Assembly (NCBI GenBank): GCA_050951465.1
Contig: JBMNJC010000005.1
Location: 1-64,000, forward strand
Direction of reading: 5' to 3'
From: JAAZHD01 sp012510895
GTDB lineage: Bacteria > Bacillota > Clostridia > Caldicoprobacterales > DTU083
DNA length: 64,000 bases
The position numbers were made by a program, and so were the translations under genes. The notes beneath the pieces were generated by a model. The model worked only from the letters and a program-made list of their open reading frames with translations, was not told where the DNA came from and ran no database searches. Positions 58,388 through 64,000 of this stretch are shown one piece after another (position 1 is the stretch's first letter; each line of letters starts with the position of its first letter).

Positions 58388-60130
58388 ATGTTAATGAACT
58401 ACAGGGAAAGATATCAAAGTTGGCTGGACAGCTCTCTGATAGACCAGGCTGCCAAAGAAGAGCTTTTAAGCATAAGCGCAAATGAAAAGGAAATTGAAGA
58501 CCGGTTTTATAAGGACCTGGAGTTCGGCACTGCCGGTATGCGCGGAATCATCGGCGCCGGTTCCAATCGGATGAATAAATATACAGTTTCCAGGACCACT
58601 CAGGGCCTGGCCAATTATATCTGTAAAAAGGGAGAGGAGGCAAAAAAAAGAGGCGTGGCAATCGCCTATGATTCCCGAAGAAAGTCTCCTGATTTTGCCC
58701 TTGATGCTGCCCTGGTACTTTGCGCCAACGGTATAAAAACCTATCTTTTCAGTGAACTGCAGCCCACACCGGTTCTCTCATTTACAGTCAGGGAACTGGA
58801 CGCTGCAGCCGGCATTGTAATCACTGCCAGCCATAATCCGCCTGAGTACAACGGGTACAAGGTTTATGGAAGTGACGGGGCACAGGTTCCTCCCCCTTTT
58901 GATCAGGATATTATAGATGAAGTAAACAGGGTAGAGGACCTTGAATCGGTTTTAACCATGACGGAAGAAGAAGCAGTAAGCAAGGGACTGCTTGAATATA
59001 TTGGTGAGGAAGTGGTTGCAAAATACATTGAAAAGGTTAAGGGGCTCTGTATAAACAAAGAATTGTTGAAAGAACAGGGCAGAACCTTAAAGGTTATCTA
59101 TACGCCCATTCATGGGACAGGCAATAAACCTGTCCGTCGTGTGTTGAAGGAATTAGGTTTTGAACAGGTTGCAGTTGTGCCTGAGCAGGAATTTCCGGAT
59201 TCAGAATTTCCCACTGTAGCCTATCCCAATCCGGAGGATAAAGAAGTTTTTGCCTTAGGGATCCAATTGGCTGAAGAAATAGGTGCAGACCTTATCATCG
59301 GTACCGACCCGGATTGCGATCGGGTAGGAGTGGTTGTAAAGAACAAGGATGGGAAGTATATTACCCTGGACGGAAACCAGATAGGCGCCTTGCTGGTCCA
59401 TTACCGCCTTGGGTCATTAAAAGCCTGCAATATGCTGCCTGAGAACGGCTGTATTGTCAAGACCATAGTAACCAGTGAAATAGGACGCCAAATAGCAGAT
59501 TCCTTTGGCATACATACAATAGACACTTTAACCGGTTTTAAATTTATCGGTGAAAAAATTAAAGAGTTTGAAGAGTCTGGAAGCCATGCCTTCCTGTTGG
59601 GTTATGAAGAAAGCTTCGGCTATCTGGCAGGCACTTTTGTCCGGGATAAGGATGCGGTTATTGCTTCCATGCTTATATGCGAGATGGCAGCCTATTATGC
59701 TTCCAGGGGCATGAGCCTGTATGACGGGCTGATTTCCCTCTGGGATGAATACGGATACTATATGGAATCACTTGATTCCATTCAGGCGCAAGGCAAGGAA
59801 GGAATGGAAAAGATAAGGACTCTGATGGATAATCTGAGGAATAACCGGTTAACGGAAGTCGGCGGAATAAAGGTAATAAGAACAGAAGACTATCTTAAAG
59901 GCAGGGCTGTAATCAGAAGAAATGGGAATGAGGAAATTGAAAGAATTCAGCTGCCCTCTTCCAATGTGCTTAAATATATTTTGGAAGATGACTCATGGTT
60001 TTGCGTCCGTCCCTCCGGTACAGAGCCAAAAGTAAAGGTGTACTATTCGGTTAAGGGAGAAAGCTTAATGGATGCGAAAACCAGGATTCAGCTTTTGTCT
60101 AAGGCAGTATACGGGATGCTGCAGTGCTGA
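58388..60130 (+). CDS. pgcA: phosphoglucomutase/phosphomannomutase
   Basis: An alpha-D-phosphohexomutase that interconverts glucose 1- and 6-phosphate (and possibly mannose phosphates). The 580-residue protein has the active-site Ser148 in TASHNPPEYNGYK, the metal loop GTDPDCDRVG, a sugar-binding GYEESFG loop, and the phosphate-binding C-terminal RPSGTEPKVK. Length fits the PgcA/YhxB branch, about 580 residues. The start follows GAGGAGTTG. It stands between two single-gene units and has its own promoter; it may feed UDP-glucose and polysaccharide synthesis. Confidence 0.94.
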   Translation: MLMNYRERYQSWLDSSLIDQAAKEELLSISANEKEIEDRFYKDLEFGTAGMRGIIGAGSNRMNKYTVSRTTQGLANYICKKGEEAKKRGVAIAYDSRRKSPDFALDAALVLCANGIKTYLFSELQPTPVLSFTVRELDAAAGIVITASHNPPEYNGYKVYGSDGAQVPPPFDQDIIDEVNRVEDLESVLTMTEEEAVSKGLLEYIGEEVVAKYIEKVKGLCINKELLKEQGRTLKVIYTPIHGTGNKPVRRVLKELGFEQVAVVPEQEFPDSEFPTVAYPNPEDKEVFALGIQLAEEIGADLIIGTDPDCDRVGVVVKNKDGKYITLDGNQIGALLVHYRLGSLKACNMLPENGCIVKTIVTSEIGRQIADSFGIHTIDTLTGFKFIGEKIKEFEESGSHAFLLGYEESFGYLAGTFVRDKDAVIASMLICEMAAYYASRGMSLYDGLISLWDEYGYYMESLDSIQAQGKEGMEKIRTLMDNLRNNRLTEVGGIKVIRTEDYLKGRAVIRRNGNEEIERIQLPSSNVLKYILEDDSWFCVRPSGTEPKVKVYYSVKGESLMDAKTRIQLLSKAVYGMLQC

Positions 60131-60154
60131 AGAAAAGCAATCCTTCCCCTGTAC

Positions 60155-60183
60155 TTGTTTACCCGGGCAGCATAGTTTATAAT
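60155..60183 (+). promoter_or_regulatory. promoter of the third ABC exporter gene
   Basis: TTGTTT and a perfect TATAAT are separated by 17 bp, about 35 bp before the start codon. Confidence 0.6.
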
Positions 60184-60216
60184 GATTTATATAAGGAGTT
60201 TGGAGGAAAAGAATAA

Positions 60217-61992
60217 ATGAATATAAAAAAACTGTTAAGGGTATTCGCATCTTATTACAAGCCTCATTTAAGACTCTTCGTAATTGATATGGTCAGCGCA
60301 TTTTGTGTGGCAGCTATTGATCTTATTTTCCCCATGATGACCAGGGAAGTAGTGGGCAAGGTGCTTCCGTCCGGTCAGATGCGCACATTCTGGTTATTTA
60401 TGGCAGCTATGGCGGCCATATACCTTATCCGTACCGGGCTTCAGTATGTGGTTCAGTATTGGGGGCATATTTTAGGTGTCAGGATGGAATATGATATGCG
60501 AAGGGATCTGTTTTCCCATCTTCAGACTCTTCCTTTTCGCTTTTATGATAAAAACAGGACAGGGCATCTCATGTCCCGTATGGTAAATGATCTGAATGAA
60601 ATCACAGAGCTGGCGCATCACGGCCCCGAAAACATTTTCCTTTCCACAGTAATGCTTGTTGGTTCATTCTTCATGCTTTTGTCCGTGGAATGGCGTCTGG
60701 CTCTCATTCTGTACCTGCTGGTGCCTTTTATGGCCTGGTTTGCAATCAGGTACCGTGAGCGTATGAATAAATCATTTAAGGATTTACGTGTAAAACTGGC
60801 GGATGTTAACGCTCAGCTTGAAAGCAGCATATCCGGAATCCGTGTATCCAAATCCTTTACCAACGAGGAATATGAGAAAGAGAAATTCGGCAGGGGGAAT
60901 CAGCGCTTCAGAAGTTCCAAGTATACTGCCTATAAGCATATGGCAGTATTCCATTCCGGAATGGAATACTTTTCAAGCATGCTCACCGTTGTGGTTGTTG
61001 CGGCCGGCGGCTATTTCATATACAGAAAGTGGATGGAAGTGGCTGATCTCCTGGCATTTATCATGTATGTCAGCGTCTTTATGCAGCCTATTAACCGTCT
61101 GACCAATTTCATGCAGCAGTTTGAATCAGGGATGACGGGTCTGGAGCGCTTTGTGGAAATCATGGATGTTAAGTCTGTCATTGTGGACCTGCCGGGCGCA
61201 AAAGAGCTTGAAAATGTCCGTGGAGACGTTGAATTTCATAATGTCAGCTTCTCTTATGACGGAAATGAAAAGGTATTGAAAAATATTAACATAAAAATTC
61301 CGGCAGGAAAGACCGTAGCCCTGGTAGGTCCTTCCGGAGGCGGCAAAACCACTTTATGCCATCTCATTCCCCGTTTTTATGAAGTAAAGGAAGGGTCCAT
61401 AACCATTGACGGTGAGGATATTAAGAATTACACCTTAAAATCCCTGCGCAGAAATATAGGTTTGGTACAGCAGGACATTTTCCTCTTTGCAGGCACCATC
61501 AGGGAGAATATCCGCTACGGCAGGGTGGATGCAACGGAGGAAGAAATTATAGAAGCGGCAAAGAGGGCAAATATCCACGATTTTATTGAAAGCCTTCCTG
61601 ACGGGTACGATACCCAGGTAGGAGAAAGAGGGGTAAGGCTTTCAGGAGGACAGAAGCAGAGGATTTCCATAGCCAGGGTGTTCCTCAAGAACCCTCCCAT
61701 TTTGCTCCTGGATGAAGCAACTTCCGCCCTGGACAATGAAACAGAGATAAAGATCCAGCGTGCCCTTGATGAGCTGTCCAAGGGCAGGACCACCCTTGTT
61801 ATTGCCCACAGGCTTTCGACCATTAAAAATGCTGATTTTATCCTTGTTCTTACTGAAGAAGGCATTCAGGAGAAGGGAACCCATGAGGAACTGATGGAAA
61901 AAGGCGGTATTTATGCAGATCTGTACAATTCTCAGTTCAAGGATTATATCTCCGATGAAGACCATGCGGCAAAACTGGCCGGCGGCGCATAA
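60217..61992 (+). CDS. ABC exporter, permease-ATPase fusion (homodimer type)
   Basis: A 591-residue type IV ABC half-transporter. Six transmembrane helices occupy the first about 310 residues. The ATPase has canonical parts: GPSGGGKTT, LSGGQKQRISIARV, and Walker B ILLLDEATSALD with Glu. With no partner gene adjacent it probably forms a homodimer, MsbA or BmrA-like. The cargo is unknown. The start follows GGAGG. The YigZ gene starts 20 bp downstream and could share the transcript. Confidence 0.92.
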   Translation: MNIKKLLRVFASYYKPHLRLFVIDMVSAFCVAAIDLIFPMMTREVVGKVLPSGQMRTFWLFMAAMAAIYLIRTGLQYVVQYWGHILGVRMEYDMRRDLFSHLQTLPFRFYDKNRTGHLMSRMVNDLNEITELAHHGPENIFLSTVMLVGSFFMLLSVEWRLALILYLLVPFMAWFAIRYRERMNKSFKDLRVKLADVNAQLESSISGIRVSKSFTNEEYEKEKFGRGNQRFRSSKYTAYKHMAVFHSGMEYFSSMLTVVVVAAGGYFIYRKWMEVADLLAFIMYVSVFMQPINRLTNFMQQFESGMTGLERFVEIMDVKSVIVDLPGAKELENVRGDVEFHNVSFSYDGNEKVLKNINIKIPAGKTVALVGPSGGGKTTLCHLIPRFYEVKEGSITIDGEDIKNYTLKSLRRNIGLVQQDIFLFAGTIRENIRYGRVDATEEEIIEAAKRANIHDFIESLPDGYDTQVGERGVRLSGGQKQRISIARVFLKNPPILLLDEATSALDNETEIKIQRALDELSKGRTTLVIAHRLSTIKNADFILVLTEEGIQEKGTHEELMEKGGIYADLYNSQFKDYISDEDHAAKLAGGA

Positions 61993-62012
61993 TAGGGAAC
62001 TGAGGGGAATAT

Positions 62013-62633
62013 ATGATGGAATATCTGTCTCTATCGAAATGTGCTGAAAATGAGATAGTCATTCAGAAATCCAGGTTTATCGGCCTGGCTTATCTTATTG
62101 CCAGGGAAGAAGAGATTTCCCTGTGCATAGAGGATGCAAAGGTTAGATATCCCAATGCTTCCCACTATTGCTTTGGAGCAGTCATCGGCATAGATGGACT
62201 GCTTCAACGTTTTTCTGATGACGGAGAGCCCAGCGGTACCGCCGGGATGCCTATATTGCAGGTACTGCTTCAAAAAAATCTGAAAAATGTGCTGGTTGTG
62301 GTAGTACGTTATTTTGGAGGCATTAAACTGGGAGCAGGAGGGCTGGTAAGGGCTTATACCAGAGCTGCAACTGAAACTGTGAATGCCGCAGGCATTGTGA
62401 AAATGGTTTTGAGCAGTCAAGCAGTTGTAACTGTACCATACAGCCTGCTGGGAAGTGTGGAATACTTCCTCCGCCAGCCGGGAATCGTGATTAAAGAAAT
62501 GTCTTACGGAGAAAAGGTGGATATTCACCTGCTGACCAATCATGACTGGAATGCACTTACAGGCAAGCTTACAGATATTTGCAGCGGAAATCTGGAAATA
62601 AAAAGGCTGGACAGTGTATACGCCAGCTGGTGA
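62013..62633 (+). CDS. YigZ/IMPACT family protein (UPF0029)
   Basis: A 206-residue protein of the YigZ/IMPACT family, thought to act in translation or stress response but not defined. The N-terminal domain shows SRFIGLAYLIAREEEI, NASHYCFGAVIG, and FSDDGEPSGTAGMPIL, then VVVRYFGGIKLGAGGLVRAY, the UPF0029 core. The DUF1949 C-terminal domain follows. Length is normal. Tandem ATG codons follow GAGGGG. It lies 20 bp after the ABC gene and 8 bp before the P-loop gene, an apparent operon. Confidence 0.9.
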   Translation: MMEYLSLSKCAENEIVIQKSRFIGLAYLIAREEEISLCIEDAKVRYPNASHYCFGAVIGIDGLLQRFSDDGEPSGTAGMPILQVLLQKNLKNVLVVVVRYFGGIKLGAGGLVRAYTRAATETVNAAGIVKMVLSSQAVVTVPYSLLGSVEYFLRQPGIVIKEMSYGEKVDIHLLTNHDWNALTGKLTDICSGNLEIKRLDSVYASW

Positions 62634-62641
62634 TATTATTT

Positions 62642-63355
62642 ATGTTAGAGAGGATGCTGCGTTTGGTACCTATGGATCCGGAAAGGTTAATACTGTTTAC
62701 CGGTCATTTTGGAAGCGGCAAAACAGAAATTGCCATAAATTATGCTTTAAAAACTGCAGAATCAGGCAAAAAAACCATACTGGTGGATTTAGACATTGTA
62801 AATCCTTTTTTCCGTTCAACGGAAGCAAAGGAAATACTGGAAGCCGGAGGAGTCAAGGTGATTTCACCCAACTTTGCTGCCACAGCCCTTGACATTCCTT
62901 CCCTGCCGGCAGATATATATTCGGTTTTCACTGACCGGACTTCCAAGGTGATCTTTGATGTCGGCGGTGACGAGATTGGTGCCAGGGCACTGGGCCAATA
63001 CTTCCCATATTTCAAAAAAGAGCCTGAACCGTCATATCGCATGTATTATGTGATAAATACTAAAAGACCCTTATCCGCCTCCAAGGAGGACATTTTGTTT
63101 ATGATGCGGGAGGTACAGCACAAGTCCAGGCTGCCTGTTACTCATCTGATTAATAATACAAATCTTTCGTATGAAACGGAAATCTGTGATATAATAAAAG
63201 GACAAGCTTTAATTTCTCAGGTATCAAAATCTGTCGAAATACCCATTGCATATATAACCGGGGTTAAGGAATTGCTTTATCAGATTGCTGAGCATGAAGA
63301 AGGGCTTAAAAGTATTCTGTTTCCAATCCGCTTGTATATGAAACCGCCCTGGTAA
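62642..63355 (+). CDS. P-loop ATP/GTPase, MinD/CobQ-like
   Basis: A 237-residue nucleotide-binding protein. The P-loop is GHFGSGKTEIAI, followed by KKTILVDLDIVNPFFRSTEA, the deviant Walker A partner segment of MinD/Mrp-like proteins, and IFDVGGDEIGARAL. Function unknown. The ATG at 62642 gives MLERMLRLVP ahead of the P-loop; ATG 62654 or TTG 62663 are alternatives, with GAGAGG lying before them. A still longer open frame overlaps the YigZ gene. It stands 83 bp before the ferredoxin-type gene. Confidence 0.75.
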   Translation: MLERMLRLVPMDPERLILFTGHFGSGKTEIAINYALKTAESGKKTILVDLDIVNPFFRSTEAKEILEAGGVKVISPNFAATALDIPSLPADIYSVFTDRTSKVIFDVGGDEIGARALGQYFPYFKKEPEPSYRMYYVINTKRPLSASKEDILFMMREVQHKSRLPVTHLINNTNLSYETEICDIIKGQALISQVSKSVEIPIAYITGVKELLYQIAEHEEGLKSILFPIRLYMKPPW

Positions 63356-63438
63356 AATTATGCTGTCAGTTTATATACACTGCAAATATAGATATATTTG
63401 GGGTTTTTTATTTATTTGGGGGACAAGGAGGTAAGCAA

Positions 63439-63645
63439 ATGGCCAGGGTAACTTTCAATGAAGATCTCTGCAAGGGCTGCAAGTTGTGTGTGGCAGTCTG
63501 TCCTAAAAAGATAGTAAAGATTGCAGAAGATCGGATTAATAATAAAGGATATCATCCTGCAACCGTGGAGGAAATGGATAAATGCATCGGCTGTGCATTT
63601 TGTGCCATGATGTGCCCGGATGTGGTTATAGAAGTAGAAAAGTAA
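63439..63645 (+). CDS. 4Fe-4S ferredoxin-like subunit of a 2-oxoacid:ferredoxin oxidoreductase
   Basis: A 68-residue di-cluster ferredoxin. Two CxxCxxCxxxCP motifs are visible, CKGCKLCVAVCPK and CIGCAFCAMMCPD, each binding a 4Fe-4S cluster. Placed 32 bp before an alpha-subunit gene (63678), it is the delta subunit (VorD/KorD type) that takes electrons from 2-oxoacid oxidation to ferredoxin. GGAGG lies before the ATG. Confidence 0.9.
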   Translation: MARVTFNEDLCKGCKLCVAVCPKKIVKIAEDRINNKGYHPATVEEMDKCIGCAFCAMMCPDVVIEVEK

Positions 63646-63677
63646 GGGGAACAGTAAGGGGAGTGTGAACAAGTAAT

Positions 63678-64000
63678 ATGGCCAAGGTATTGATGAAGGG
63701 TAATGAAGCTATTGCAGAAGCTGCCATCCAGGCAGGCTGCCGCTATTTTTTCGGATATCCTATAACACCGCAGAATGAGATACCTGCCTATATGGCAAAA
63801 AGGCTGCCTCAGGTAGGCGGCACCTTTATACAGGCAGAAAGTGAAATATCAGCCATTAATATGGTTTATGGTGCAGCAGGCGCCGGGGCAAGGGTAATGA
63901 CATCGTCTTCCAGCCCGGGGATCAGCCTGAAGCAGGAAGGCATTTCCTATATAGCAGGGGCAGAATTGCCCTGTCTTATTGTTAACATTGTCCGAGGAGG
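63678..64000 (+). CDS. vorB: 2-oxoacid:ferredoxin oxidoreductase alpha subunit (VorB/KorA-like), 3' end cut by window
   Basis: The first 107 codons of a pyrimidine-domain subunit that binds the 2-oxoacid and thiamine diphosphate with its partner. MAKVLMKGNEAIAEAAIQAG and FFGYPITPQNEIPAYMAKRL, then FIQAESEISAINMVYGAAGA, TSSSSPGISLKQEGISYIAG and ELPCLIVNIVRGG agree with VorB. The enzyme oxidises branched-chain 2-oxoacids or 2-oxoglutarate to acyl-CoA with reduction of ferredoxin. Beta and gamma subunit genes are expected beyond 64000. Choice between VOR and KOR is not certain. Confidence 0.87.
   Translation, partial: MAKVLMKGNEAIAEAAIQAGCRYFFGYPITPQNEIPAYMAKRLPQVGGTFIQAESEISAINMVYGAAGAGARVMTSSSSPGISLKQEGISYIAGAELPCLIVNIVRG

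Noticed and set aside
1..64000. CRISPR arrays, insertion sequences, prophage, tRNA or rRNA genes
   Set aside because: No regularly spaced repeats, transposase motifs, phage structural genes or tRNA cloverleaf sequences were seen on reading both strands.

Overview
The window reads as chromosome of a strictly anaerobic, low-to-moderate GC member of the Bacillota, class Clostridia. The signs are AGGAGG-type ribosome sites with TTG and GTG starts, a T-box leader, an AgrBD peptide locus, hydroxylamine reductase, an oxygen-sensitive radical-SAM sulfatase maturase, GTP-dependent PEP carboxykinase, a ferredoxin-linked 2-oxoacid oxidoreductase, and the DUF1659/DUF2922/YvrJ small-gene trio. Species cannot be named from this. 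I see no rRNA, tRNA, CRISPR, IS element or prophage.

Layout. 1-2019: edge of a polysaccharide locus (5'-truncated CpsB-type phosphatase, a frameshifted LoaP/NusG-like antiterminator, and a CpsD-type tyrosine kinase on the other strand). 2400-7495: a frameshifted PutP symporter, a DUF454 membrane protein, a small sigma factor with a consensus promoter and a perfect LexA (SOS) box, a Cof-type HAD phosphatase and a hydroxyacid dehydrogenase. 7500-9252: hcp behind a CRP/FNR-type site. 9463-10198: DUF1659, DUF2922, YvrJ. 10254-14829 (minus): a DEAD-box-family helicase, then an 850-residue fusion of a xylose-isomerase-like TIM barrel with an acyl-CoA synthetase, preceded by a complete T-box leader. 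14974-24441: PHP-domain proteins, a DUF5685/J-domain pair, a four-gene operon (amidohydrolase, GNAT, paralogous amidohydrolase, M55 D-aminopeptidase) and an ECF-type vitamin transporter under a 20-bp palindrome placed inside its promoter. 24579-30386: sugar transporter and kinase, then an AgrB/AgrD quorum-sensing locus next to a GGDEF/HD-GYP protein. 30502-36000: sulfatase maturase, a LacI/KDPG-aldolase/oxidoreductase operon and an L,D-transpeptidase lipoprotein. 36396-41808: pckG, leuS, metA. 41998-46662 (minus): aroB-aroF-tyrA-aroA. 46958-64000: an EF-G paralogue, nagA, birA, a heterodimeric ABC exporter, a short RecQ, an oxidoreductase, a phosphohexomutase, a third ABC exporter, a YigZ protein, a P-loop protein, and the start of a VOR/KOR-type oxidoreductase operon.

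How the parts fit. The shikimate operon supplies chorismate and tyrosine precursors. The T-box in front of the TIM-barrel/ligase fusion ties that enzyme to one tRNA's charging state; my tentative specifier reading is a tyrosine codon. Amino-sugar use is suggested by the NahK-like kinase, nagA and the sulfatase maturase. Signalling combines a predicted five-residue thiolactone peptide with cyclic-di-GMP turnover. The most interesting points are the T-box/fusion pair, the SOS-controlled sigma factor, the AgrBD locus without an adjacent receptor kinase, and the doubled amidohydrolase operon. Two otherwise normal genes (loaP, putP) each carry one extra base.
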